64,000 nucleotides of DNA, taken from NCBI GenBank assembly GCA_965202675.1, contig OZ241842.1, forward strand, positions 2,232,001 through 2,296,000, written 5' to 3'. The position numbers were made by a program, and so were the translations under genes. Each line of letters starts with the position of its first letter. Position 1 is the stretch's first letter. Shown here in pieces: positions 18,527 through 27,306 of this stretch. The notes under the pieces are model-generated. The model was given only the letters and a program-made list of their open reading frames with translations, was not told the origin of the DNA and searched no databases. This DNA is from CATQHD01 sp965202675 (GTDB lineage Bacteria > Actinomycetota > Acidimicrobiia > Spongiisociales > Spongiisociaceae).

Positions 18527-19287
18527 CTGGCTTCGGCCTCCTCTCTTGGGTGTCTTGCGCCTATTTCCGCCTGAAGGCGGGCGACGGCGGCGTCGGATTC
18601 GTTATTGGCTTCGGCGAATCCGGCGCGGGTCTTGGGGCCGGGTCCGTTCAGGTAATCCAGGACGATGGCTTCGGCGGCCGTGAACTCGCCGGCCGCCTCG
18701 GCCGCCTCGGCGGCGATGTGACGGGGGATGCTGGTAACCCCGTTCCGGTCACCATGCAGCAGGTCGCCCTGGTTCACGACCAGCCCGCCTACCCGCACCG
18801 GCTGCCCGATGTGGAGGGTCCGGCAGTAGCCGTGGGCGCTGATGGTGGATCCGGTGAAGACCGGAAAGTCGAGGGCGCGCACCTGATCCAGGTCCCGCCC
18901 CGCCCCGTTGGTAACCAGGCCCGCCGCCCCGAAGGTCCGGTAGGCGGTGCACATGACCTCCCCGAACACCGCGGCGGCGGGCGGATCGTCCAGGTCCTGA
19001 AAGACCACCACCGGCGGACCCCCCAGCTCCTCGAACACCTCGATCTGGTCCTCCAGGGAGCCGGATACGTCCCCCTCCGGCGGCGCCCCCGCCGAACGAA
19101 AGGCGGTGGTGGCGGCCAGGCCCACCATCGGCGGCAGGTCCGGAAAATCGCACCTGATCCGGTGGTCCATGTAGCCCCGGTCGCGGGGCCGCACATCGAA
19201 AAGCTCAATAACGTTGCAGATGGTCGGAGTGTCGAACTGCCCGAGCCGGGCGAGGGTGGACGGGGTTATCGGAGTGTTGTCCGGCAA
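18523..19287 (-). CDS. RraA-like / HMG-aldolase family protein
   Basis: Member of the RraA fold, which includes 4-hydroxy-4-methyl-2-oxoglutarate aldolase/oxaloacetate decarboxylase and the RNase E regulator. Visible features are FDTPTICNVIELF near the N-terminus, AGLVTNGAGRDLDQVRALDFPVF (conserved Gly-Arg-Asp) and GDLLHGDRNGV. Lyase activity is more likely than an RNase E role, because actinobacteria also use this family in aromatic and organic-acid breakdown. The start is TTG. The first bases after the stop belong to the M16 gene, overlapping by 4 bp. Confidence 0.78.
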   Translation of the reverse strand: MPDNTPITPSTLARLGQFDTPTICNVIELFDVRPRDRGYMDHRIRCDFPDLPPMVGLAATTAFRSAGAPPEGDVSGSLEDQIEVFEELGGPPVVVFQDLDDPPAAAVFGEVMCTAYRTFGAAGLVTNGAGRDLDQVRALDFPVFTGSTISAHGYCRTLHIGQPVRVGGLVVNQGDLLHGDRNGVTSIPRHIAAEAAEAAGEFTAAEAIVLDYLNGPGPKTRAGFAEANNESDAAVARLQAEIGARHPREEAEAR

Positions 19288-19520
19288 TGTATTCTGCTCC
19301 AGACTCCAGGGGCTCTATTCCGGCGGCGGCGCCCAGTGTAGACTCTGGGTGAGACTTTCAGAACACCCGGAAGGATGCGGATCCTCCGGATTCGGAGGAG
19401 GTCATACCGGCGTTCTCGCGGCCGCGGGGCGCCGGCGGAGAAAGCCTCTCCGGTGGCCGGCCGGCCGGGTTCGAGCGGAGGGTCGGCCGGTGGTTCGAGC
19501 AACAGGCGGAGGCGCTGGGA

Positions 19521-21875
19521 ATGACAGCCGGGGACGCCGACGAGGCAATACTCGAGGAAATAGAGAAGCGGGTGCTCTGGCTGGCCGTGCGGATGGTCGA
19601 CTGGGTCAACCGGGAGAGCAGCGCCGAGATAAAGGTGGGGGGCCACCAGGCGTCTTCCGCCTCGCTGGTTTCGGTGATGACGGCCCTGTGGTTCGGTCAC
19701 ATCGGCGGCAGCGACAAGGTGGCGGTCAAGCCCCACGCCTCGCCTGTCTACCACGCCATCAAATACCTGACCGGTGAGCTGGACCGGTCGTACCTCACCC
19801 GGCTGAGAAGCTTCGGGGGGCTGCAGGCCTATCCATCCCGTACCAAGGACCCCGACGTAGCCGATTTCTCTACCGGATCGGTAGGTCTGGGGGCGGTTGC
19901 GCCCCTGTTCGCGGCGGCTGCCCGGAGGTACGTGGACACCAAGTTCGGCCCGCGGGAACCGTCCCGTTTCATCGCGCTGCTGGGCGACGCCGAGCTGGAC
20001 GAGGGCAACGTCTGGGAAGCCATAGCCGAACCCGCCCTGGCCGGTCTGGGCAACGTAATGCTGGTGGTGGACGCCAACCGCCAGAGCCTCGACCGGGTGG
20101 TGCCGGACATCGCGGTGGGGCGGATGGCCAACGCCTTCGCGGCGGCCGGCTGGCACGTGGCCCAGGCCAAATACGGGAAGCGGCTCCAGCGCCTCTTCGC
20201 CCGGCCGGACGGCGCGGCCCTGAAGGAACACATCGACGCCATGTCCAACGAGCAGTACCAGAGCCTGTTCCGGCTGCGGGGCTCCGACCTGAGGGAACAT
20301 TTCCTGGACGGCGCCGGGCGCGGAGCGGCCGAATCCATCGCCGATGTGAGCGACGAGGAGCTGCCTTCGGTGGTGCACGACCTGGCCGGACACGACCTCT
20401 CGGAGCTGATCGACTGCTTCCGAGCCTGCGACGCCGAGCGCGACCGCCCGAGCGTCGTGTTCGCCTACACGATCAAGGGCTACGGCCTTCCCTTCGCGGG
20501 TGATCCGCTCAACCACGCCGCCCTCCTGACTCCGGCTCAGATCGACGACCTGCGAACCCGCACCGGGTTGACAAAGGAGACCGAATGGGACCGCTTCGAC
20601 CCGGACAGCCCCGCTGGCCGGCTGTGCGGGGGGGTGGGAAGCCGGATCAACAACCTGCCGCCGCCGCCCAAGCCCGTTCTGCCCCTCCCCCCGGCGGTGG
20701 GAACCTTCCCGCCGGAGGCGGCTTCTGCCCGACCCCTCTCCACCCAGGACGCCTTCGGGCGGGTGCTGGTGCGCCTCGCCGACGTAGACGGGGTGGCGGA
20801 GCGGCTGGTAACCGCCTCGCCGGATGTGGCCATCTCGACCAACCTGGGAGGGTGGATCAACAAGACCGGGGTGTTCTCGCCCGACTACCGGCCCGACTAC
20901 TCGGCGGCCGAGACCTTGCTGCGCTGGAAGCCCGGCCCCGACGGCCATCACATCGAGCTGGGCATCTCCGAAATGAACCTCTTCATGCTGCTGGGGCAGC
21001 TGGGCCTCTCCCACGAGCACCACGGGGAGATGCTGCTGCCGATCGGCACCGTCTACGACCCCTTCGTCCTCCGGGGGCTGGACGCCTTCATATACGGCGT
21101 CTACGGAGGAGGCCGTTTCATCGTGGTCGGCACCCCTTCGGGCATCAGCCTGGCGCCCGAAGGCGGCGCCCATCAGTCCACCATCAGCCCTTCCGTCGGG
21201 GTGGAGCTGCCGGGGGTGGACTTCGGCGAGCCGGCCTACGCCCAGCCCCTCGAATGGCTGCTGATCGCCGCCCTGCACGGGCTGGCCGGCCAGGACGGGG
21301 CTGTTTCCTATCTTCGCCTCAGCACCCGGCCCATCGACCAGAAACCATTCTACGAAGCCCTCGAATCGGCGGGCGAGGAGCGCCTGCGCGACGCCGTGCT
21401 GGCGGGCGGTTACCGGCTGCGCGAAGCGGAAGACCCGGATCTGCCGCCGGTGATCCTGGCCGGGAGCGGTCCGATCATGCCGGAGGTGCTGGCGGCCGCC
21501 GCCGAGCTGGAAGAGGAAGGGGCGGGTGCGGTGGTCATCTCCATCACCGGCCTCCGCCGCCTTTACCGGGGATGGATAGATTCCCTGCGGAGGTCGCAGC
21601 GCCGCCTGGCGTACACCGAGGACGACCATCACCTGGCCGCGCTAATCCCTCCCCGGCTGCGGCGCGCCCCCATCGTTACGGTGCATGACGCCGCCTCCCA
21701 CACGATGGCCTGGCTGGGATCGGTCTACGGGCAAAGGGTGGTTCCCCTCGGGGTGGACGACTTCGGAGAGTCGGGGACCATTCCCGAGCTGTACGACAAG
21801 TTCGGTCTGCAAGCCGACCAGATAGTCAACGCCGCCCTGACCGCCCTGGCCGCCAACGGGGACCTGGATACCTGA
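19521..21875 (+). CDS. Homodimeric-type pyruvate dehydrogenase E1-like protein (transketolase superfamily)
   Basis: Thiamine-diphosphate enzyme resembling AceE. The N-terminal part has EIKVGGHQASSASLVSVMTAL and the ThDP segment GDAELDEGNVWEA with VVDANRQSLDR. The transketolase-like middle contains LGISEMNLFMLLGQLGL. The C-terminal domain has GVDDFGESG. At 784 aa it is shorter than AceE (about 890), mainly at the N-terminus. No E2 or E3 gene is near, so it might act with distant partners or on another 2-oxo acid. The in-frame codons before the ATG look coding-like but offer no start codon. The D-threonine aldolase-like gene follows 28 bp later. Confidence 0.8.
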   Translation: MTAGDADEAILEEIEKRVLWLAVRMVDWVNRESSAEIKVGGHQASSASLVSVMTALWFGHIGGSDKVAVKPHASPVYHAIKYLTGELDRSYLTRLRSFGGLQAYPSRTKDPDVADFSTGSVGLGAVAPLFAAAARRYVDTKFGPREPSRFIALLGDAELDEGNVWEAIAEPALAGLGNVMLVVDANRQSLDRVVPDIAVGRMANAFAAAGWHVAQAKYGKRLQRLFARPDGAALKEHIDAMSNEQYQSLFRLRGSDLREHFLDGAGRGAAESIADVSDEELPSVVHDLAGHDLSELIDCFRACDAERDRPSVVFAYTIKGYGLPFAGDPLNHAALLTPAQIDDLRTRTGLTKETEWDRFDPDSPAGRLCGGVGSRINNLPPPPKPVLPLPPAVGTFPPEAASARPLSTQDAFGRVLVRLADVDGVAERLVTASPDVAISTNLGGWINKTGVFSPDYRPDYSAAETLLRWKPGPDGHHIELGISEMNLFMLLGQLGLSHEHHGEMLLPIGTVYDPFVLRGLDAFIYGVYGGGRFIVVGTPSGISLAPEGGAHQSTISPSVGVELPGVDFGEPAYAQPLEWLLIAALHGLAGQDGAVSYLRLSTRPIDQKPFYEALESAGEERLRDAVLAGGYRLREAEDPDLPPVILAGSGPIMPEVLAAAAELEEEGAGAVVISITGLRRLYRGWIDSLRRSQRRLAYTEDDHHLAALIPPRLRRAPIVTVHDAASHTMAWLGSVYGQRVVPLGVDDFGESGTIPELYDKFGLQADQIVNAALTALAANGDLDT

Positions 21876-21903
21876 GCTGCGGCCCTGCTGTGGTGGAGGA
21901 ACG

Positions 21904-23211
21904 ATGGCGGAGAACTTGCCGGGAATCGACTACGAGGCGGCCGGAGCTGCGCTCCGCGTCTTCGACAGCATCCCCCTGCCGCCGGGCTTGAAGGGGCTTC
22001 CGCCCGAACCAAAAGGTGAACCCTGGACGCCGGCCCGGATCGGGGCGGCCGGCTTGAACGCCCTCTGCGACCTGCCCACCCCCTTCGCCGTCCTCCGGCG
22101 CTCGGCCCTCCGCCAAAACGCCGAAGTGATGGGGCGTTACTGCGCAGACAACGGGGTGTTCCTCGCCCCTCACGGCAAGACCACCATGGCCCCGGATCTC
22201 TGGAAACTCCAGTTCGAGAACGGCGCCTGGGCCCTGACGGTGGCCCTGCCGCACCAGGCGGTTACCGCCTACCGGTTCGGGGTGCGCCGCATCCTCCTCG
22301 CCAACGAGGCCGCCGACCCTGTCTCCCTGGAACTCCTGGTCGGGCTGGCCGCCCGACCCGGGGTGGAAATGTTCTGCTTCGTTGATTCGGCGGCGGGGGT
22401 GCGGGCCTGCCGGTCGGCCGCCGACCGCACCGGGGTGGAGCCGGCCGGGTTGCGGTTCCTGATCGACATCGGGGTTCCGGACGGGCGGACCGGGTGCCGC
22501 AGCAAGGCCGAGGCCGAGGCGGTGGCCAGAGAAATCGAAGGATCGAAAATCGGCGCCGTCGCCGGCGTCGGTGCTTACGAAGGTCCGGTCGGCGCGGACC
22601 GATCCACAGAAACCAGGGCGGCCCTCGCCTCCTATCTCGAGTCGGTAACCGGAGTCTTCGGCGGCTTCCACCGCATGGGGGTGTTTACCGCCGAGGAGCC
22701 GCCGGTTCTTACCATCGGCGGTTCGGAACTCTTCGACATCCTCCTCGAGGACATACGCCCGGCTCTCGCCGCGGCCGGCGGCTGCAGGCTGGTGCTCCGG
22801 TCCGGCTGCTATCTGGTCCACGACCACGGCCACTATGTCAAAACCGGCCCCAGCACCCAGCCCGGCTGGGCCTACACCCCTTTCAGGGGAGCGCTCGAAG
22901 TGGGCGCCGCCGTCATCTCCAGACCGCAGCCGGACCTGGCCCTGCTCAACGCCGGACGGCGGGATCTGGGCGACGACAAGGGTTTCCCCTCGGTCATCGC
23001 CCCTCTGCCCGCCGGCGCCTGCCCCCTTCCCATCTACGCGATGAACGACCAGCACGCTTTCGTTCGCCCGCCCGACGCCTCGGCCCTCCCCGTCGGCGCC
23101 CTCACCCGAGTGGGGGTATCGCACCCCTGCACCACCCTCGACAAGTGGCGGGTGCTGCTGATAACCGACGACGAATACAACGTCGTAGACACCGCCGCCA
23201 CCATCTTCTGA
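21904..23211 (+). CDS. D-threonine aldolase / D-serine dehydratase-like PLP enzyme
   Basis: Fold-type III (alanine racemase-like) PLP protein. The PLP Lys lies in FLAPHGKTTMAP. The C-terminal metal-binding pair is in GVSHPCTTLDKW (His and Cys), typical of DSD1/D-threonine aldolase enzymes that use a divalent metal. The sequence also shows TPFAVLRRSALRQNAEVM near the N-terminus of the barrel. The start follows GGTGGAGGAACG. Co-directional and 28 bp after the E1-like gene, so probably one transcript. Product could be pyruvate from a D-amino acid, which would feed the E1-like enzyme; this is inference. Confidence 0.78.
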   Translation: MAENLPGIDYEAAGAALRVFDSIPLPPGLKGLPPEPKGEPWTPARIGAAGLNALCDLPTPFAVLRRSALRQNAEVMGRYCADNGVFLAPHGKTTMAPDLWKLQFENGAWALTVALPHQAVTAYRFGVRRILLANEAADPVSLELLVGLAARPGVEMFCFVDSAAGVRACRSAADRTGVEPAGLRFLIDIGVPDGRTGCRSKAEAEAVAREIEGSKIGAVAGVGAYEGPVGADRSTETRAALASYLESVTGVFGGFHRMGVFTAEEPPVLTIGGSELFDILLEDIRPALAAAGGCRLVLRSGCYLVHDHGHYVKTGPSTQPGWAYTPFRGALEVGAAVISRPQPDLALLNAGRRDLGDDKGFPSVIAPLPAGACPLPIYAMNDQHAFVRPPDASALPVGALTRVGVSHPCTTLDKWRVLLITDDEYNVVDTAATIF

Positions 23212-23212
23212 C

Positions 23213-23240
23213 CCTGCGCCGGAAGCCGTCCCGGCGCAGG
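23213..23240 (+). terminator. Strong hairpin after the D-threonine aldolase-like gene
   Basis: Perfect 10-bp stem CCTGCGCCGG / CCGGCGCAGG with an 8-nt loop, starting 2 bp after the stop codon. No T run follows, so it is a terminator-like or mRNA-protecting hairpin rather than a canonical terminator. Its right arm coincides with the left edge of repeat copy B. Confidence 0.45.
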
Positions 23241-23700
23241 CACCTGTTGGATGGAACTGCCCGATGAGCACGGGGCGGCAGAGCCGGCGCCCGCCGACGG
23301 AACCGCGAAGGCATCCCCTGTCCGTGCATCTCTTGCACCCGGTCGTCTTACAGAGAAAACACCAGCACCGTGCAAACCTGAACCCTATTTCCTGTGAACC
23401 CCCTGGTCAAACCCCTATCCCACCCCCCAAGCGCCTATCTCCACCCCCGGACCTCGGCAAGAACACGAAAAACACCGCCCCCCTCGCCCCGCTTCGCGGG
23501 CCCGGCCCCCACCGCCGCCACCATGGATCCGGACGCGTTCGGTCAGTACCCGGCAGGGTCGCGTTCGGAAGATGATCCCTGTCACGGTCTGCGCCGGCTG
23601 CGGACCGGAGGTGCTTTGGCTTCTCCATTATCCGGCATCGGTGAGACATAGTCAATACCCTTGTAGGCGGATCTGGCGGATTTTTTTTGTCATTCCGCGA
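23228..23700 (-). repeat. Intergenic repeat element, copy B; candidate structured RNA
   Basis: Occupies the 23212-23763 gap between convergent genes. It is very similar to copy A, including the minus-strand promoter, the CCCGC-GAA-GCGGG hairpin (23500-23488) and T5 (23472-23468). The predicted RNA is about 23620 to 23468 (153 nt). An 82-codon reading frame in A and B across this part is not kept in C because of a one-base length difference, so I do not call a protein. The gap contains no other gene. Confidence 0.75.
23627..23655 (-). promoter_or_regulatory. Promoter of repeat copy B
   Basis: On the minus strand, TTGACT (23655-23650), 17-bp spacer and GATAAT (23632-23627). Same layout as copies A and C. 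Confidence 0.65.
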
Positions 23701-23763
23701 TTGAATTGATGGGTTCTTTAGGTATCCGAGGTATCCGGCCGCTCGGGTCCATCCGGGCGGGCT

Positions 23764-24726
23764 TCAGCCCGGTGTGTTGCTCGCGGGGTGCAGACCGGGT
23801 TGTCCGGGGCCGGATCCTTCTCCTTCGACAGCCCGCCGGACCGAGGTCTTCAGCGAGCGGATGACCTGTTCCAGATCCTCTTCCTCCTCCTCGGTGAGCG
23901 GACGGAGCGGTTGGCGGGGAACCCCGCCCGGCAGCCCGGCCGACCGAACGCCGAACTTCACCCCCTGTACGAACTTGCCGCCCCGCTCGAGGGCGACCAT
24001 GAGCGGGAGCATCGCCTTCATGATGCGCCGGCCCAACTCGTAGTCACCCTTCAGGACGCACGCCTCGTAGAGGGCGTTGTGCTCCGCCGGCAGGAAGTTG
24101 GAAGCAGCGCAAACCCAAGCCCGGGCTCCCCACACGAAGAACTCCAGAGCCTGGTCGTCGGCCCCGCACACCAGGGTGATATGAGGAAAGTCGCGGGCCA
24201 GCAGGTGGAGGCGGTCTATGCTGCCCGAGCTCTCCTTGATAGCCCGGAATCTGGGCGAACGGCTCACCAGGCTCAGGAATTCGGGCCCCATATCAGCCCC
24301 GGTCCGGTGCGGGTAGTTGTAGAGCATGATCGGCAGGCGGGCGGCCCGGTCGATCCGGAGGGCATGCCGGGCGTTCTCCTCCTGCGTGGGCGACGCATAG
24401 GGCGGGGAGCCGAGCAGCAGCCCGTCGATTCCCCGGTCCCCGGCCGCCTCAGCCAGCCGGACCGCGTCGTCGGTGCGGCCGGCCGACACCCCCGCCATCA
24501 CCGGGATCCGCCCCCTCACCGCATCGACCGCCAGCCCCATCATCTCCACCCGTTCCTCCAGGCTCTGGGCGTAGAACTCGCCGGTGCTGCCGCCCACCAC
24601 CACGCTGTGGACCCCCTCGCTTATCAGATACTCCAGCATCTGGCCGAACCCCGACCGGTCGATGCCGCCGTCCTCCCGAAACGGGGTGATCACCGGCGTT
24701 GCGATGCCCTCCATCAGCATCATCAC
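23764..24726 (-). CDS. Dihydrodipicolinate synthase (DapA) family aldolase
   Basis: TIM-barrel Schiff-base lyase/aldolase. Visible are GIATPVITPFREDGGID at the N-terminus, VVGGSTGEFYAQSLEER, the Tyr in MLYNYPHRTG and the Schiff-base Lys in FRAIKESSGSI. The 320 aa length fits with a short C-terminal extension. The ribosome-binding site AAGGAGGAG precedes ATGATGATG; any of these ATGs could serve. The family covers DapA, NanA, KDG and other 2-keto acid aldolases. I see nothing that fixes the substrate, and no lysine genes are near. Confidence 0.82.
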   Translation of the reverse strand: MMMLMEGIATPVITPFREDGGIDRSGFGQMLEYLISEGVHSVVVGGSTGEFYAQSLEERVEMMGLAVDAVRGRIPVMAGVSAGRTDDAVRLAEAAGDRGIDGLLLGSPPYASPTQEENARHALRIDRAARLPIMLYNYPHRTGADMGPEFLSLVSRSPRFRAIKESSGSIDRLHLLARDFPHITLVCGADDQALEFFVWGARAWVCAASNFLPAEHNALYEACVLKGDYELGRRIMKAMLPLMVALERGGKFVQGVKFGVRSAGLPGGVPRQPLRPLTEEEEEDLEQVIRSLKTSVRRAVEGEGSGPGQPGLHPASNTPG

Positions 24727-24793
24727 GCATCTCCTCCTTCCTTATGACCGCAAGTCGAGCCGAGCCGCAGGCGGCCTGCTGAATGGAGCCGCG

Positions 24794-25579
24794 TCAGGTG
24801 TACATCGGCGCCGGCAGGCGGCCGCGTATCCAGGCCAGGTCGGCGAGATGCTCCGCTGCTCCGCCGGGTGTCTCCACCAGGGCGGGCGCCCCGGCTTCGC
24901 TGACGACCTCCGCCAGCAGATCGCCGGGGATGTGACCGCGGCCCAGGTTGGCGTGGCGGTCCCGCCGCGAGTCGAAGCCGTCGCGCGAATCGTTGAGGTG
25001 CACCAGGTCGATGCGGCCGGTGGCCTCGAGCACCCGCTCCACCAGACCGTCCAGCGGCTCGCCGCCCGCCCAGGCGTGGCAGGTGTCCAGGCAGAACCCC
25101 GGCGCCGGATCCAGGCCGCCGATCACCTCCCACAGGCCGGCCAGGTGGTCGAGGCGCCGGGCTTGGGCGTTGTTTCCCGAGGCCGTGTTCTCTATCAGGA
25201 TCGGGACGTCGGTCTCCAGCAGCTCCAGGGCTTTGCGCCAGCGGGGAAAACCGTCCTCCACCGCTTCGTCCGCGGTCACATGCCCGCCGTGCACGATCAC
25301 CCCCGCCGCCCCGATCTGCTCGGCCGCCTCCACCGTCTGGGCCAGGTTCTTGCGGCTGGGGATGCGCACCCGGCTGTTCGGGTTGACCACGTTGACCAGG
25401 TAGGGGGCGTGGACATAGACGTCTACCGGCGAGCTGCGCAGCTGTTCGGCGTCCCGGCGGGGAAGCGGCTTCTTCCACCCCTGGGGGTTTCCGAGGAATA
25501 CCTGGACTATCTCGGCGCTCCTCTCCTCGGCCTCGGCCAAAGGGTCGGCGGCGGGTACGTGGGCGCCCAGCTTGATCAT
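24794..25579 (-). CDS. nfo: Endonuclease IV (AP endonuclease family 2)
   Basis: Zinc-dependent AP endonuclease of base-excision repair. The start MIKLGAHVPAADPL is diagnostic. Metal-ligand segments follow in order: YVHAPYLVNV, VIVHGGHVT, ILIENTASGNNA, FCLDTCHAWAGG, LVHLNDSRDGFDSRRDRHANLG and ALVETPGG. The 261 aa length is normal. The open frame extends further upstream inside the neighbouring gene, but homology begins at the ATG at 25579, which overlaps the upstream stop (ATGA). Confidence 0.9.
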   Translation of the reverse strand: MIKLGAHVPAADPLAEAEERSAEIVQVFLGNPQGWKKPLPRRDAEQLRSSPVDVYVHAPYLVNVVNPNSRVRIPSRKNLAQTVEAAEQIGAAGVIVHGGHVTADEAVEDGFPRWRKALELLETDVPILIENTASGNNAQARRLDHLAGLWEVIGGLDPAPGFCLDTCHAWAGGEPLDGLVERVLEATGRIDLVHLNDSRDGFDSRRDRHANLGRGHIPGDLLAEVVSEAGAPALVETPGGAAEHLADLAWIRGRLPAPMYT

Positions 25580-26307
25580 TCCGGCGCCGCTTCCGGATCG
25601 CCGTCCGCGTGGTCGGGGTCCGCATCGGACTCGTTGTCGGACCGGTCGGCCGAAGCAGCCGAAGGCGCATCCGCGGGTTCGGGGTCGGCGGGGCAGTCGG
25701 GAGAAGGCCGGGGCCGCCGGGCCGCATCCCTGATTTCCGACAGGCGCTCGGCCGCCTCTTCGGCAGACAGCCGCCAATCCCCGGCGTCGATGGAGAGCAC
25801 CCCCTCGTCCGTCCATCGGGCCCCCCAGGGGCGGGAAGGCATCGCCGCGGGATACACCGACTCGATGCGCAAGGCGGGGAACTGACCTCGGCTGTCCTCC
25901 GACACCCCTGCGGAAATGCTGCCCACCGCTTCCCAGGGAACAGCCGCCGGCCGCCTCCACGGACCCCGCAGGGACAAGAACAGGCCCTCCGGCCCGGCCC
26001 GCACCGCCGGTCTCTTCCGGGCAAGCCGGGCGGTTATCCGTCCGCCTGCCCAGAGGATCAGCATCGCGCCGACGACCAGGAAGGCCCACGCCCAGATCAG
26101 GTCGCGGCTCTCGTAGGGGGGCGGTTCCACCCCCGGAAAGACGAGCGCCAGGAGGCCGGGGGTGGGCGGCCATCCGAACAGGACGCCGCCCCCCTGGAGG
26201 ATCAAGACCCCCCCCAACAAGGCCAGATACCAACGCCTGGGAAACCGGCGGTGCACCGTCAATCCGGCTTCGCCGTTCCCGTCCGCCGGGCTGGTGTCCT
26301 CATGCAT
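25576..26307 (-). CDS. Two-helix membrane protein, possibly with a PH-like domain
   Basis: I do not recognise a specific family. Residues of about 25-47 and 70-90 form two hydrophobic helices. The following roughly 90 residues (RKRPAVRAGPEGLFLSLRGP and IDAGDWRL) have the alternating pattern of bacterial PH-like (YcxB/YdbT-type) domains, and the last roughly 40 residues are acidic and Asp/Ala/Pro-rich, likely disordered. It overlaps pyrE upstream by 8 bp and nfo downstream by 4 bp, so pyrE, this gene and nfo form one transcript. Function unknown. Confidence 0.7.
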   Translation of the reverse strand: MHEDTSPADGNGEAGLTVHRRFPRRWYLALLGGVLILQGGGVLFGWPPTPGLLALVFPGVEPPPYESRDLIWAWAFLVVGAMLILWAGGRITARLARKRPAVRAGPEGLFLSLRGPWRRPAAVPWEAVGSISAGVSEDSRGQFPALRIESVYPAAMPSRPWGARWTDEGVLSIDAGDWRLSAEEAAERLSEIRDAARRPRPSPDCPADPEPADAPSAASADRSDNESDADPDHADGDPEAAPE

Positions 26308-26911
26308 GGAGCCGCCGTTCTTCTGGTCCGCCTGCCTCCGTTTCCGCCGCCGCCCCCCCGACCCCCAGGTCTTCGGGGAGGAACAGGGCGGTGTAGGGGA
26401 CGCCCCTCTCCGCCGCCCGCCGGCCCGCCTCCCCCCCGGACCGGTCGACCAGCACCACCACTCTCACCACTTCCAGGCCTTCCGCCTCGGCTGCCTCCAA
26501 GGCCTCCATAAAGGAGCCTCCGGTGGTGGAGGTGTCCTCCACTATGGCCGCCCGGTCCCCGGATCGGACCGGCCCCGCCAACCGCCCCCCGGTTCCGTGG
26601 CCCTTGGCCTGCTTGCGTACGGAAAAGGCCCGGAGCGGGCGGCCGAGGCCGGCGGCGTGGACGGCGGCGGCCACCGAGATCGGGTCGGCGCCCATGGTCA
26701 TGCCGCCCACCGCATCTACCCTGTCGGCTTCCAGGACGCTCCACACCGCCGCCCCCACCAGACGGGCGCCCTCTCCGCTGAAGGTGGTCTGGCGGGCGTC
26801 GAGATACCAGTCGCTGACCCGGCCCGACCGCAGAACGAAGGGACCGTCGGTTCGCACCGCATGGTCGCACAGATGGCGGGCGGCGGCGGCCAATGAATCC
26901 GGCAAGGGCAT
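26300..26911 (-). CDS. pyrE: Orotate phosphoribosyltransferase
   Basis: Converts orotate and PRPP to OMP in pyrimidine synthesis. It has the N-terminal FVLRSGRVSDWYLDARQ, the PRTase body AVGGMTMGADPISVAAAV, FSVRKQAKGHGTGG (catalytic loop) and the PRPP-binding AAIVEDTSTTGGSF. About 203 aa. TAACCT on the minus strand (26923-26918) would set transcription at or next to the ATG, so a leaderless start is likely. The C-terminal roughly 15 residues overlap the next gene and are not conserved. Confidence 0.92.
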   Translation of the reverse strand: MPLPDSLAAAARHLCDHAVRTDGPFVLRSGRVSDWYLDARQTTFSGEGARLVGAAVWSVLEADRVDAVGGMTMGADPISVAAAVHAAGLGRPLRAFSVRKQAKGHGTGGRLAGPVRSGDRAAIVEDTSTTGGSFMEALEAAEAEGLEVVRVVVLVDRSGGEAGRRAAERGVPYTALFLPEDLGVGGAAAETEAGGPEERRLHA

Positions 26912-26955
26912 CCGGTCAGGTTACCAAGAGCGGCCGGGCCGGGGCCGCCCGGCGG

Positions 26956-26961
26956 TATCAT
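26956..26961 (+). promoter_or_regulatory. -10 box for the small Cys-motif gene (leaderless)
   Basis: TATCAT lies 8 bp before the ATG at 26970, which places transcription at the start codon. It sits back to back with the pyrE -10 (TAACCT on the minus strand) in a short divergent region. Confidence 0.45.
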
Positions 26962-26969
26962 CGCCTGTC

Positions 26970-27122
26970 ATGACGCGCCCCTCCCTGCGAGCAGCCTGCG
27001 CCAACTGGAGAAACTCGGCCCGGTCCTGGCGGGAGAAGCTGCGTCTGGCAGCCGCCAACAACTACCTCAAGCTGCGCAACCGCTCCAGCTGCTGCGGCAA
27101 CCACGGCGAACCCGGCTGCTGA
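26970..27122 (+). CDS. Small basic protein with a C-terminal CCGNxGxPGC motif
   Basis: A 50-residue protein, Arg/Lys-rich in its first 40 residues (RNSARSWREKLRLAAANNYL) and ending in SSCCGNHGEPGC with three cysteines in the last eleven residues. The spacing suggests a metal-binding or disulfide knuckle. It starts at an ATG with a -10 box at leaderless distance and is followed by a perfect hairpin, which supports a real short transcript. I do not know its function. I believe similar short proteins occur in actinobacteria, but that needs a database search. Confidence 0.6.
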   Translation: MTRPSLRAACANWRNSARSWREKLRLAAANNYLKLRNRSSCCGNHGEPGC

Positions 27123-27134
27123 GTGGGGCCCGGA

Positions 27135-27151
27135 GCGCCCGGTTCGGGCGC
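27135..27151 (+). terminator. Hairpin after the small Cys-motif gene
   Basis: Perfect 7-bp stem GCGCCCG-GTT-CGGGCGC, 13 bp after the stop codon at 27122. No T run follows. Probable transcript end or stability hairpin. Confidence 0.4.
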
Positions 27152-27306
27152 AGGAACCGACCACGGCGGCCCCCATCACACCCATTGACGAGCCGGCTTT
27201 CCAGACAATATTGTGATCGACGGCGATCGATAACCGGATCAACGGCGCGGAGCACCACGGGGTTTCTGCAGGCAACGGCCGGCCATGAACGCCCCGGATA
27301 TCACAA

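Noticed and set aside
23407..23655. Small protein shared by repeat copies A and B (reads KPKHLRSAAGADRDRDH)
   Set aside because: Copy C has a one-base length difference that breaks the frame, so conservation is at the nucleotide level only.
27185..27214. TTGACG ... TATTGT promoter-like pair with an ACAATATTGT palindrome
   Set aside because: 18-bp spacer and weak -10, with no gene downstream on that strand; left as unexplained sequence.
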